From Trichoplax adhaerens (Eukaryota; Placozoa; Uniplacotomia; Trichoplacea; Trichoplacidae), in the NCBI RefSeq assembly GCF_000150275.1, contig NW_002060953.1:1982064-2046063 (forward strand): DNA of 64,000 nucleotides. Reading direction: 5' to 3'. Numbering within the stretch: position 1 is the first letter of the stretch; each line of letters begins with the position of its first letter. Positions 38,601-52,400 of this stretch are shown piece after piece. The notes below the pieces were generated by a model. The model was not told the DNA's origin. It did not search any database and saw only the letters and a program-made list of their open reading frames with translations. Position numbers and translations under genes: made by a program.

Positions 38601-39864
38601 TGGGAGAAGCTAGAATATTTCAAGCTTTGTTACTACGATAGATATTAACAGGGTTACAAAATATTTAAACCATCATGACAGCAAATTAGTCTCGATAATC
38701 GCATGTGCAAATTGAAATCGTTCGGTTACTTATCGCAACTTTTATTCGCAATGAGCTCAATTAATCTATCAATTTTAATTTACTGTATACAACGTAAATT
38801 GGGAATACAATTTTTGATTCATACGCAAGTGCTATGATTATTAGTTGCATTTTCTATTGATTACCGATGATCCATGATCGAGGTTTAAATACCTATAGAA
38901 TACATGCAATGAAACAATTTACTAGATCCAATTATATCGCGAGAATAACTCTTCAAATACTGTTACAAAGAAATCAGAATGAAATTTTTAATTGAGTAAA
39001 TCCTTAAACTTAAACTACTCATACATGAATATTAGCTATTGTAACAGGTGCGAAAGGATCTTGATGAATCTGTAATGACTATGGATGTAAATCGATCGTA
39101 AATGAAACTAATAGGAAACAATTTAGAAATTATTTTGGAAACTTAATATCCCAATGGTAGCGAAGATTTCATTAATAGCTCATACGTTATACTATAATTG
39201 ATCCAATTAATCACTAATCACATCTGGTTGACGAGACTACTTATAGACAAAGATCGATGGGTATGATAGCTAATGCTACATATCCTAATAAAGAAATAGT
39301 TTCAGTAGAAATGTATCTAAATATTTCGAAATTAAAAGTAAAAGCACCGATGTTGTTATTGTAGAAAATGATACTATAATACAATTTTGATCTAGTTTTA
39401 TATTGATTCATAATATTTCAGATTTAGGCAAAGGAAATGTAGCTACTACTGGTAGAAATGAAATTACGGATACACCTATAGAAATTACACCATCAAGCCT
39501 TACGAAAAGAACATCACAACTAAAGGCAGAAACTAGAGGTCCAACAACTAAGGATATAATAATAAGCGATTCGCCAGGAAATTCGAAAGAATCCGCCGCA
39601 TTATCTGTGCTAATATTACTTAGCATCATCATTGCTTTGATTGCCGCTCCACTTATAATAGTTAGCGTTATTATCTTAATTATATTCTATAAGCGATATG
39701 TTACCCGAGTTTCAAATCCAAAATCTCAATCAGATGAACATTATTATTCGAGCGTAGAAAACGTGCAAAAGCCAGACTCAAATATTACTGTCCAAGAGGA
39801 GTGTACACTAACTGAGGAATCGGAGTATTCCGGCCAATTATTCGCAAATAGCGTTATCGTATAA
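32601..39864 (+). CDS. Type I membrane receptor 1 with cytokine-receptor/FN3-like modules
   Basis: Seven exons: 32601-32658, 35210-35251, 35435-35752, 37028-37182, 37282-37588, 38288-38572 and 39422-39864 (1608 nt, 535 aa). Order: signal peptide (MAKLYLILLICSIF...); a short linker DEECNGLG; module A1 (34-139) with CRVIKLSW and a Cys pair NAC...FC; module B split over two exons (140-240), opening PPDECES and ending LEPDTLYYWYVEAVV; a Thr-rich linker (TTPSTTATIATTPT); module A2 (293-388, VNITWKVV...SWNTACNNS...AC); a stalk; a membrane segment at about 447-476; and a 59-residue tail with Tyr in DEHYYSSVENV and ESEYSGQL. The FN3 fold is inferred from the Trp, Tyr and LxPxTxY pattern. The paired cysteines recall class I cytokine receptors, but no WSxWS box is seen. 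Family and ligand are unknown. All extracellular modules have symmetrical phase-1 borders, which favours module shuffling. A second B module is missing after A2. Confidence 0.75.
32785..32851. repeat. Perfect 32-bp inverted repeat with 3-nt loop
   Basis: Arms 32785-32816 and 32820-32851 are exact reverse complements around the spacer TTC. The stem includes AAGTTAGTACACTGATTGCT and its complement. It lies in intron 1 of receptor 1, so the primary transcript would carry a 32-bp perfect hairpin. No flanking duplication was recognised. Confidence 0.95.
33040..33600. repeat. ~187-bp tandem repeat, three units
   Basis: TAATATCTAAAATTTATG recurs near 33047, 33236 and 33422. Each is followed by a CTTCATTA/TTTCTC-type segment, ATTCrGTTTAGTATA and CAATTyrkyCCATTCAATAACTATA. 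It lies in intron 1 of receptor 1. Units are diverged. Confidence 0.75.
34865..35085. repeat. ~100-bp diverged tandem repeat
   Basis: AACAAACTAACATT, AACAGACTAACGTT and AATAGACTAACTTT recur near 34876, 34986 and 35068. The first two are followed by an AGACAAAATA-containing block. It lies in intron 1 of receptor 1. Confidence 0.55.
37680..38130. repeat. ~97-bp diverged tandem repeat, about five units
   Basis: Blocks resembling GCTTGATAGACrTTTATGGC followed by a CATTTTTCAGT segment recur near 37695, 37790, 37890, 37980 and 38082. The array fills much of the intron between exon B2 and exon A2 of receptor 1. Confidence 0.65.
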
Positions 39865-40374
39865 TGATTGATGTAAGGGAGTTAGACCAAATTATAGATA
39901 TACTTCATAACTTTGTAGCTAAAATATTATAATAGTGAAGAGTATAACGTGCAGTTACAGAGCTAGAAAGGATTGAATTGACATCCACAATTTATAATAT
40001 AATACGTTAGTCTTTTTATATCCGCTTTTGCAATGATTAAGGCAAACTTTGCAGGTATCAAAATTGTTTATTGCAATGCTGTACGAATACTTTTACAATA
40101 GTTGCTTAATAATGTCGGTAATACGCTTTTAATATGATTGGATTAAGGCTAATCTTATTTCCAGGAATGCTGAATGAAAATAAGAAAATTACAGTAGCCG
40201 ATTAATTCTTTAAATGGACTAATTCTATCAGTGTTACCTAATTGATCTTGTTCAAGTAACTGGCAATTTGTAGCATTAATGACAAATATTAATATCAGCT
40301 TCTTCAAATTTCAACTATAATATATGTTCACAACATCATTCTACATTAATACTATTTTATTTAAACTATGAATC

Positions 40375-41220
40375 ATTTATTACTGGATAAATCTAATTAG
40401 AATTACTATTCTATTGGTTATAGTAATGAGAAATTTTAATCTTGAAAATACACATCCCTAACGCAATATTATATTTCGATACGGTATTATCGGATGGCTA
40501 AATACTATTTCAGAAATGATGGAAGATCTACTTTACTTCAATTCGATGCAATTTGTAACATTTATCAAAGTTAGCAAAGTACTAATACGAACTCAAGCAA
40601 TCTTAATATAAATCATGCTATTTACTGCGTTTCAGGGATTTTTGTATCATATCGATTCAAAGAAAAATAAAACTTATTTGATATATTTAACTTCAAATTA
40701 TATTAGTTGTTCTATTATATCTACATAGAAGGCATAAAGAAATACATTAATTTATCAATTTCCTAGTTATGGTGTGAAATAAATTGATTTGATAGCTGAT
40801 TGTGATTGTGAATTTGTGCACTTAGATAGTTCAAATTCGAACTATAAAATTTCTAGCGCAATATTCTGCATTACTGTTATTTATTGAAACTGTAAAGTGT
40901 AAATTATTGGATAAATCTAATTAGACTTTACTATTCTGTTGGCTATAGTAAAGAGGAATTTTGAAAAAATATAGATGGTCTAATGGAATATTCAATTTCG
41001 ACACGAAATTATTGGATGAATAAATTAAAAATAAGCAATGATGTAAGATCTATCTTAGTTCAATCCTATTTAATTTGCTATGCTTGTTAAAGTTAGTAAA
41101 GCACCAATCCGAACTAATAATTTTAATTTAAATAGCTTTATTTACAGCCAAACTTTAAGGATTTTAGATTCATATGTATCAGTAAAAATGAATTTATATA
41201 TATAAACACAGTGATAAAAC
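40375..41220. repeat. ~525-bp diverged tandem duplication
   Basis: The stretch from about 40382 (ACTGGATAAATCTAATTAGA) matches one from about 40907 (TTGGATAAATCTAATTAGA). Both continue with ACTATTCT.TTGG.TATAGTAA and, later, AAAGTTAG.AAAG.AC.AAT. The copies are old and indel-rich. Confidence 0.6.
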
Positions 41221-42566
41221 TATTCTTTAACCATTAAACTGCTAATTGTAAAAATAGGTTAATTGTATCAACATATAAGGCAAGGAGAAACACTTTAAAG
41301 TAATGATTTTCTAGTTATGAAATGCAATAATTACCATTAGTAGGAGGTTCTAAGAACATACTAATGACCGTTTCAATTTTGAAACAGACATATGGGTATG
41401 ACATTGCCTACAATTAATTAAAGTAACTGGACATTAATGTATCTTGCTGTAGATTATTCTATTCCTCAAATACATTAACAAAGACGTTAACAAAGATGTT
41501 GTAAATATATTTAGCTCTAACATAGCACCAATAAACTTTAGCCGAACAAATTATTTAAACTTGTCGACGGCAATTTCATATTTGAATATTTTTACGCTTA
41601 TGTTCTATTACATACAGCACCGTATCTGGCCTATGGATCAAACGTTGAATTTATGAAGAGCTAGTACATTTTAATGGGCATGAATTCGGTTAATTTTACT
41701 TACAGCTCCAGGCTTAACTGTTAATAGAGCAATATTAAAGTTGTAAAAACCAATTTCTGGTAAGTGATTACGTCCACTGTCATTAGTACAGATGAATTAA
41801 TAATAGTCACCGATTCACGATAGTATCGTATTTAGTATGGCTACTAATCCAGTGAGCGAAAAAGGTAACGACTATACTTTATAAGCAAGTTCAGCTAAAT
41901 TAATATTAATTTATTGGTTACATTGTAATAGTTAAAACTTGACAAATTTTATCTTAAGCTCTGCTAAAAATGGAAAAAGAATTGAGCGAGTTTAATTTAT
42001 TGACCTAACTTTGCTTGATCTTGTTGAAAGGATAACAGTAACAAAGTAAAGTTTTAAAAATACTTTGTAGAAGCCGTCTTTAAGATTCGACTGATTTTAT
42101 GTCAGCCAGCTGCGTACCGAAAGATAATTAAACTATTTCCAGCGCATAATAAACGAAGAACAACGCCAGTATAAACATAATCCTAAAAATGGAAAAGCGT
42201 AGCTTTTAAAATAGTTTTTCATTTAAAATTGAGAACTGATTATATATTACCAATTTAGGGGCCAAAATGTAGCTTTTACGACATTTTATGGAAGTCTACA
42301 CTTTATACAATAGCTTGAAAAATATATGGAATATAAGCATATGTTTTGTTATTATTTCCCCTACAGCTATATTTTTCAGAGCAATTTGCACCTGGATGTT
42401 AGTAAATGATATTCCAAAGAAAAAGAAAAATAGAGAATACTGGGTAGCTTAGCCAAATGAGCGATGTTATTCAAATACGTTCCCTTCCCCTTCAAAGAAA
42501 ATAAAATAATAAAATAAGCAGTCTCGTGAATTCAAACAAGGCAAGTAATGCAGTATTCAAACTACG

Positions 42567-43195
42567 TGTCACAAAACAGCTTTGCAACAAGATAATGCAA
42601 TATACGATCAATAAGTCAATTCCTTGAACTACGTATCAAGGAACGATATCTGCACTATCACAAACACTTTTGCTCTACTAGCAGACTACACAAAGACTTA
42701 AACGTCTCGTATTTTACGTTAAACACTAAGTTTGAGAATCTTCTTTATTCACGATATACTGCATTTATATACTACTCCTCATTAGTTCACGAGTCATAGT
42801 TAATACAATTAACATTAGAATCATTTACTGAATTAGATATTAATTTTAGCTACTGCTCCCTTAATGCAGACAACAGTATTTACGAACATAGACATGTAAT
42901 GACTAATACAGAATAGTCAGATTACGATATGTCCTATCACGGAACATTTCCATGATAACTTACAGTCTACCATAAGTAAATTACAATCATAATGATTCGA
43001 ACTGTAAGTAGATGATTTGCATTCCCTATTATAACTATTAATTTCAGTATGTGTATAAGTGTCACTGTCATAAAAAGTCAGTGCTATATTAAAACACAGT
43101 ATATCCAAATTAGAAGTTAACTAAATAAGGATAGTCTAATAGAATTATCCTAACATAGATATTTCTACTGTAATACAGTATATAACACTGTAACA
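42567..43195 (+). mobile_element. LTR-C solo LTR, copy 1
   Basis: A 629-bp element starting TGTCACAAAACAGC and ending CACTGTAACA, with an exact 5-bp flanking duplication CTACG (42562-42566 and 43196-43200). It is the cleanest copy of the family. Other copies are at 57459-58089 (reverse), 58313-59577 and 58803-59432. The open frame inside it has no known protein match by eye. Confidence 0.8.
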
Positions 43196-43450
43196 CTACG
43201 CTATTCAGAAATAAGAAATTTTAATTCTTTTTATACTTCATGACGTAACTACAATAATAATGCCACCTGCTGTATATTACAGTCATACTTAAATCATTTC
43301 AATAATAAATTACTTATAGATAAATTGTCAAATATTATTATCAATAATGAATGATACTTAAACTCATCAGCTAGGGGCCGTCGAGTGTACTAGCTAAAAA
43401 TTTAAAATGAAAAAGCCATTGCAGATCTACATAAAAAATCTATTCTCAAA

Positions 43451-46400
43451 ATGATTGCAAGAATTCATGTACTAGCCTTCTATCCTGTAATAATTGGCAT
43501 TCATTTCGGTAATTTAATCGATTTAGTCAATCGTTCTTTTAATTTTATAATATAAATCTTAATACATGGTATTACCAAATGGAAAGTTATTTTTTTTCCG
43601 GGTAAAAAATACTTCACTTAGTGTTATCAATAGAGAGAATTTATATGGCGTTTAAATTTAATCAGATATACGCATTCTTTTTATTGCCTTTTGTAGCTTA
43701 AAATTTAATTTTCTAGCTCTGTTGTCTCTGAAATTTACTTTGCGCAATATTCTACCATGACATTTTTAATAATATAGACGAAAATAGTGATTACCGCTGG
43801 TATTACCAATATGAAGCGTCATTATCATATAAAGAAATACTAATTACTTACATCAACTTCCAAATGCTTCTAAAGTATTGAAATAGAATTATGTATAAGC
43901 ATAGCAAGAGAAGCATGCTGTAATTTTCTATCGCCTCGTATGTTGTTACGGCTATTCCAATAAAGATAGTAAACTTTTTTAGTCATATTTGCGATGTCTT
44001 CATAAGATCTGTTTATCCTTTTAGCTTATGGTTTGAATCAGCCTGTGCCTGATTGCAGTGACTTAGGTATCTACGCCATAGATTTGATATTTTTAACTTG
44101 TTAGATTGCAAGCCAAGATTATCGGTGAAATAATCGACATAAAATAGTTTAATAGAAAATACTTGATATTAATAGATAATCTAATATAGAGATTATACTA
44201 GAAGTTTAATTTCAGTCAATGTTCTTCTAATTCAACGACTAGATCCGCTACCTTCGATGAACTCTGTAAGCTCAACGATAGTATGCAGAAATTTCAAAAT
44301 TAGCTGGAATCCTATAGCTGTCCGATCGTCATGTTCATCCGTTATTCGATATCGAATTTCTTATAAAATCTATTCGTCCAATGGCGACTCAAACTGGCAT
44401 TCTACCTGCAACGAAACCTCACAACTTTACTGTAATATAGAACTTGAAAAGGGACTTATTGGAGCTACGGTTGTTTACAAAGTTATAGCATTTACTCACT
44501 CCAATCCAAGGTTGCAATCAAGCAGTAAAGATAATAGAGATTGGCCTAATGTTTCTTGTAAGTAGAATTATAGTCTCTAAAAAGCGATCTTTTAGTCCAA
44601 TCATGACTTGTGCATATTGGGTGATTCAGAATCAGAAGCATCATAAAATGTATTAATTCGTTACCAAAAATTGATAATATCTGGATTAAGATTAATTGGA
44701 GTACTTTCAGAGATAGATCTACCAGCAATGATCTATAAAAGTAACGTGATAGCAGAACAACATTTTTTATACAGAATACATCTACTGATAAATCAAGTTA
44801 AAAGTATGGTAATAGCCGACTAAGATGATTTTAAGAAAAAAAACTACTGAAAAACATGTGTAAAATTAACATGATTATTTTAAGAGAATAATCCTACGTT
44901 AATGAAGTCTAAAAGTAGCATAATAGCAGAATAAAATTATTTGCAGCGAGTAGATCGACTGATAATCAAGTATAAAAGTAGACCGATAGACGATTAAGAT
45001 TACTTGCGTAGAATAGATCGACTGATAATCGAGTATAAAAGTAAAGTGTTGGCCGACTAAGATTACTAGTTGAGAAGATCTACTGACAAACAAATAAAGA
45101 AATAGCGTTATAGCCCATTAAGATTATTCGCATAAAATAGATCTGCTAATAATCAAGTGTGAAAGTAGCATGATAGACCATTATGATTTACGATCAAAGA
45201 ACGGATCTGTAACAGAAGGCTTGCGTGATCTAGCTGAACTAATAGTCCGTCGGGTATTTCGTCTCTGTAATGTAACTTAGTATTGTAATTGTAGACTGTT
45301 AGCCATGTTTAGTATAATGTACGGTAGATATTTATCCTAAGAGATATTTGGTAGCTATAACTATAGACTGCAGTGGTAGAGACTCTATGCTAGAGTACAG
45401 ATGACTACTATATACAGTAAGCTGTTGAGTTACTAATATGGCTATAGGTAAAAATAGAACTGTAAATCATATATTAGGATATGGTTAATTCATTGTACTT
45501 GGGCTGGTCTGAATAATGTCTACGTAAGTACTGTAGTTGTATCCATATTGGATTAATGATGGTCGCAGTAGAATAGTCTTTCTAAGAATAATTTAACTAT
45601 GTGTAATATAAGGTAAAAGGCAACCATGCGGATAGTAGCTGCCAATGCTACGAAAAGTATAAAAGCATGCAACTTTAGATTATTCTGTTAGTTCGTTGTA
45701 GAAGTCTTTAGTAGCAGTATTCGGCTAGAGTAGAGCTGTGTGTGGTTAATCTTTGCATAAGATTCAAGAAAGCCCTTATTTTCTAAAATTTTGGAATCTC
45801 GTGATTGGTATATATCACAGTCTCCTACTAACTTAGAGACTAATGGTAATGGAGCTAACTTGCTTCTGTTATAAGAATTACTCCAGCTCCCTTAATTAAG
45901 TATTTCGAATGCTTTACTTTATTAATGCTACGAGCGCCGACAAAATACTGTCTAGTAATCTATTAAACGTGGAACTAAGCAGTTAAATAGCAACAGGTCT
46001 TTATATACTCTTGCTTTAGACCGGTAGTACATACCAGATAATTGTACCGACTATAATTATTATATAAGATCATTATGAAAAAACAGGCAAATGTAGTTAA
46101 AATAATTTAGTACTGGAAAAACAAGGTAATTGCAAACATCACTAATAAATAAAAGTTAGTCATAAGCCAATTAAGGCCTTGAGGCTCTGGACGACAAAAG
46201 CATCCTGGCATTTACAGTGCCGAAAATAATCGACAATATTAAATTAACAATACCTATCTAATACTACAGCATGTCAAGCAAATTGACGAAAAGACCACAA
46301 TCTGTGTTCGGTTATATATTTCAATAGACAAAAATAACCTAAGTTACTTCTAAAAACTAATGCAATGTAACCTATTAAGAACAGAACTGCTCAGTTGTTA

Positions 46401-49400
46401 ATAAAGGCCGTTATATGGAGCATTGCACCTTCACAAGATCTTTTGACAATCAAGTGTAAAAGTAGTGTGCTAGCAATTTAGTATAGTCTCATCTTACCAT
46501 ATAACCTTAATTGGATCGAGATCTATTCTATGTAACTCCTGAAATTTGTTTATGTATTAACTCTCTACATTATTCTTGAAATAATATAAAAGTTAAGCCT
46601 CAACCACCTACGGATTGCGAAACATTGACAGATGATGAAAATCAACGCGTTACTTTAAAATGTCGCTATCATGAGGATTGCTACTTCGGCGAAAGCTACA
46701 AATATGATTTCTATTTGGGTGTAAGAGATTCATCTGAAAAGCCTAAAAAGGTAATTTATCCTTATAATCGATAACTTGCTACATAATTTCAAAATTAAAT
46801 AGGGTAAGGCTAATTAGTAGCGCAAGATGGATAAGCTAATAAACTGTTATTTTGAAATTAAGTTACAGACACTTGAATAAATCTCTGTATAGAAAGTTCA
46901 GAATTCTTATTATTAGTATCTAAATTCAATCATCATCTAATTTACTCCTGCAGTTTACAGTAGAAGACTCAATTTCCAAAGTTCTGGACTATTCCTATTT
47001 TACAGTAAACGTAAACTACTACTGGTACGCTCTCAGTGTGGTTTCATTTACTGGTCAAAAAAGCGATTTTACCGATCAAATTAATTTCACACTACCTAAT
47101 TCCAAGCCAAAACCGCATTCAATTACTTCATTATCTACGGATCCTATAATAATGTCATCTATAACGTCCTTCGTAACGAGTTCAACAATTGCTATCTTAA
47201 CGCAAGCACTACTTATAACCAATTCAGTAAGCACAAGATCGACTTTAAATGTGCCTTCGGTCAGTTCTACATCTTTAAGACCCACTATATCTTCGTCGAC
47301 ATCGAGTGGCATATCTATAATACCGACTAAAACATTATCGTCGACGAGTAGACAACATTACCCGTCAACTGCAAAAGAACCTACAAAAAAGTCTACAAAA
47401 TCTACGACTAATTCACCAGTAACTTTGTCACCATCATCCTCGGTTCCTAGATTTACGAATAATACTCTATCACCTGATATCACATGCAAAAATCTAGGTA
47501 AACATATTTACAGATCTAGGCCAAATTAAAATTCTACATACTTTCTCTCTATATATTACGGCTAATGTATACGTTATATACTTGCGAAGTTTTATAACAA
47601 ATAAGCGCTATATTATTTCGATATGATGTCATTACGACAATTTTATCTAGCTTGCAAATAATATTTAGACAACTCTTCTATTCTCTACGAATTTATATTA
47701 TAATCATATTATCTCCATAATATTTCAATCTAACATTTACTTGAGGCAATACCTGAAATAATCCGGTCAAAAATAGATATAGGCTAGATTAAATTACTAA
47801 TCTAGTTGTACCATAAATTTATAGCGTATTATAGCCTGACTTAGATTAGTTAATCGATTAATTATTAGAACTGTATCGTCAATAGTGCGAATAATTATCG
47901 GAGTACTGAAACAGTTTTATTTTCAAAATGGAACAGTATCATTAAATTAAGTAAAAAAAAGTACTAGAAGTTAATTATACCATGGTTTTGAAATAGTTTT
48001 AACTTAGCTATGATAATAATTAGTACTGTATCTTCAATAGTTCTAATCGTTATCGGAATGCCAAAAGTTTTATTTCCGATATTATTAAGTTAAATGTAAA
48101 TTAAAGTATCGAAGGTTGACTATTTAGTTTATCATCTTCCCACATCTATTTGTAGTTCTTAGAAACACGTTTAATTTATTTCAATATTTCAGCTAAATTT
48201 ATTTCTTAGTATTAAAAATCTTTAGGAGTAATTAATTACCTTAGCAATATTGTATAATTCTATAGAGTAGTCTATTCAAATTCAGTAGAAGATATAATGG
48301 AAATACATTCATAAATTTATAAATAACAGTATCGATTAACTTTTGTACCTAGAGTGAGCTCTTTGACATTATCTACTTTACTATAAGCTAATCACATATC
48401 TAGTAACCCTGCTAGAAGTAACTTCTCGGTCTTTTTAGGGTTCTTTGTTGTAAAAGACATCCAATAAATACTCCGATTGTCAATATATCCGTACATAGCT
48501 AATAATGCTTCCTCTATGTTACATTTCTTATTGTTAATCACTTTGTTGTATAATCTTTCGTATCAGCTTTGAATCGATTCGCCTAATTTTCGCTTAATAT
48601 TAGATTTAGATCACTTGCCAACTGTTCGTAATGTGAAGTTAGTAATGGAATGTGATACATGCAAGATTAATTGGTATCCACCAAATATTAATTCCCGATG
48701 TCTGCCTTTCATTCAATACCAAGTTCATTATGATATTCTTCGGATATTTCCAAAAATATTAATCAATGGAATACTGTTTGTGATTCTATAAATGATACAA
48801 GTTGTCAGTTTCCAATCAACAGTAGTACAGTAGGTTCTACTTTAATCTATGAAGTCATCACTATATTTACATGGACAAATTCGAAGTCTAAATTACGTAG
48901 ACAGACTTATCTGGACTTTCGCTGTAGGTTTTTAACGTGGAGTGGCTTTTATTTCTAGATTGATATTATAATATTAACAATTTTAGAAGGGATTAATTAA
49001 ATAATAAGGTATGATATTGTTGCATTTGATAATAATGGAAATTATGATTTAATTTGTATATTATATTAGTTAAACCGGAAAAACCCAAGGATTGCTATAG
49101 CTGTATCGATTATCATCAAAGAAAGGTCGAATTAACTTGTTATCATTCTGAAAGGTGCCTAGCTGTAACTGCACATATATACAATTTCTATCTATTGCAA
49201 CAAAACTCAATCTTTAAAGTTTTAGAGGTAAATAATAATACATGGTAACATCTTAGAGTTAATTTCTATTTCATGGAAAATTGAAGGATTTGCAATAGCT
49301 TAGAATAGTCCGGTAATAAAATAGAGAAGTATTTAATATTATAAGTAACACCTTTATGTGATAATTTTAGCCATATTACATAAACTTAGAATGGTCCAGC

Positions 49401-52400
49401 ATTAACATAGAGATGCATTCAACACTGTTAGTATTACATTTAGGTTGTGATTTTAGTTATATGCCATAAAAAACAAAGATATAGGAGGTTATAGTTAGCA
49501 CTAAAATTTGGCGATCTATCATTATTTTCAATCATAAAATTAGTAATTTCGAAATTAGGAAGGTTTATTATATGCATTAGAAGGACGTATATTTCAGTTA
49601 GATAAATTAAAACCAGCACAACAAGTAGAAGATTACTGTCTTAACGTATCCCTAAACTTAATCTTAATTTCTCTCTAAATCAAATCATCTAATCCTCTTT
49701 CATATACCTACGCTACTTAAATCATTATCAAATGAATATCTTTTAACCACAGAGGGTATCAACCTTGTAATATCGTTTTCACAGTAATTTTAGTCCACAG
49801 AGGAATCCAGTACTATAAAAGCTTTTTATTACAAGGTTCTAAAGAATAGTACAGCAATAATTAATTACTCACAAGAATCTAGTCTAAAGTAATCTGAGCT
49901 CAATTAGATATCAAATCTTTTCTCCTCCTTTACGCTCAGATTTGTACACCTTATATACTTTTCTCTGAATCTATTTAAGGCAATAACATCGTCTACAATC
50001 AGACATGAATCATCACTACATTTTACAGTATTAATCAAACTGCTACAATATTATTACTTTACCATTAATGTCCAACACCGTAAGGTATTGGGCATCTTTA
50101 CAATCTTAGTATTTCAAGTCGTATAACGTCCTGTACCATAACTAGTTAACAGCTATATTAGTGAATAACACCTTCTAATATAGTAGTTACCAGTCACCTA
50201 AATCTAGCAGCACAAGAATATCTATTTTTAGAAACTTAACTATTCTAAATATAGTACGCAACACAATCAAATATAGCTATCGCTACAAGCAAATATAGGG
50301 TGCATCACTACAAACCTGCATACTGTACATACGAAATCAACTAAATGCTACTATTCAATATAAATCATTGATTTTACCACATTATCTCGATATCATAGAC
50401 TATTAACCTATCATAGCTCATCGCAATGCAGGCATTATTATAATCTATCAGAATTTATTAATAACTTACATTCCCACATGTTTACCATTATTACCTATCA
50501 GAAGCGATCCCTATAATTGATTAATGTATCTAATAATAATTAATCGACAAGAATAAATTAATCCAAGTTGGAAGTTAAATTGCAGCACTACTGAGGTATT
50601 CTGAGCTTCAACGCTAGTAATCTTTGCTATTTCAGTCCTAATCTTTGTAGCACAGAATAGCTAGCCAATACTTAAAAAGATTTATGATTTTCGAGTAACA
50701 CTTTACTCTTTCAGTATCGTATTTATCTTAGAAAAGCTACTAATGACTTCAATATCAAGCAGTTGCCAACTAAAATGCGTACAAATATATATATATTAAC
50801 ATATACATAAATAATTCTTATTTTTCGCTACCGAGTATTTTAATTTTATATTATAGATTAAATGTAAAATATTTAAACTTTACTGGATAATATTTACACA
50901 ATTTGTTCATATTAGATCCCTCAAAGTGATGCTAGTACCTTGGCCATCGGATTTAATCATCTTAAATATGATACTAATTACTATTGGTTTAGTAATGCTG
51001 TTAATAACTACAATATAAGCAGCGACAATTCGACCATGTCGCATTTTTCTATATTATCAACAAAAGCATACGCTAGCTCTGTTGGTACTCCATCTACTAT
51101 TTGTGAATATCTAACTATCCAATCTGGAAGACCTGATAATCAATGTAATGATACAGGTTGGCATCCAATATTAGCTTTATTAAATAGATCATATACAGAT
51201 TGAGTAAACGAAATATTACATCAGATAATGATTTCTTTTTACTAATTAATACTGTAATTTAATTCAACATTTTTCATGCAATCTTCTAGAAAGTAATCTA
51301 CTTCTTTATTAACAGCTATCAGAGAATGACTACTGTAGCATAATGATACCATAAGAAATGATAATCTCTGTTTTAAATCCGCTCATCAACTTTAAGTGTA
51401 GTAGCGTTATAATAATCAATCAAAGTTTACTATCGTAAAAGTTTAATCTTAAGATTATAAGTACAATTAAAGGACTACTTTAATCAAATACTCATATCCG
51501 TCTACAATACATAGGATTTTCCGATCTTAGATAAAAACAATGTTCCCGTTTTACTTATTGTACAAGTTTAAATAAATCTTCATAAGCTATCTGAATAGAA
51601 TAGTACCGTGCCATACTGACTTTGAATATAATATCACATCCAGTTCTTTTACTCATTAAAGTCTGACTTATAACTATCTTCGAGTCAAGTTAACTATCGC
51701 ACATTATATCATATACCATTACTAATTCCAAATTAGATTATGCATCTGATGTATTATATATATCCTTTCATTTGATATTTCATCCCTGAAAAGTATTAAA
51801 TGTATCGTGTGTATCTTTAGGTGTTAATATTAGCAATGTTAGACTAGAAGCTACTTGGACGGCAGTCTATGTTAAGTGGGATACCGAAATTGCGAAAGCC
51901 GAAGAAAATTGTTCATTAAAAGTTTATTATCAACTGGAGTATGCTGTTGTCAGAAATGGAACCGATACTGATAATTGGATGATAGCTTGCAAAAATATCA
52001 CTTCCAAGGAATGCTTTTTCAAACGAGATTGTTCCACGCTAAATAAATCACTTATCTACAAAATAACGGCTACAAATCACCATGGTCAAATCTTAACCGT
52101 TAGCAGTAATCAAACTTATTTTCCAGGTCAGTTTAAGCAATACAATGGATATAAAATTTTAAATAAAACGATTCATACGTACAACAATTCAAACTTTCAT
52201 GAGCAGTTGTACAAATTGGTAACAGTGGTTTATTAACCATTATTGATTAACGGAAACGTGTCTTATTAAAGCGTAAGATTTCACGCTATAAGTTATTAAG
52301 TCATTTTAGTATTTATATTAGTGACCAGTTTTAAATAAACTGATTCATACATTCTGTAATTCAGATTTTGATATAAAGTTGGATTAATTGCTAATAGTAG

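Larger units (their letters stand above)
39865..43450. other. Spacer between the two receptor genes
   Basis: About 3.6 kb. No exon was recognised. It contains a ~525-bp diverged duplication (40375-41220) and a full-length LTR-C solo LTR (42567-43195) ending about 255 bp before the receptor 2 start codon. Confidence 0.5.

Noticed and set aside
39408-39632. Minus-strand 74-codon ORF
   Set aside because: It is the antisense shadow of the receptor 1 stalk exon.
47076-47312. Minus-strand 78-codon ORF
   Set aside because: It is the antisense shadow of the Ser/Thr-rich linker exon of receptor 2.
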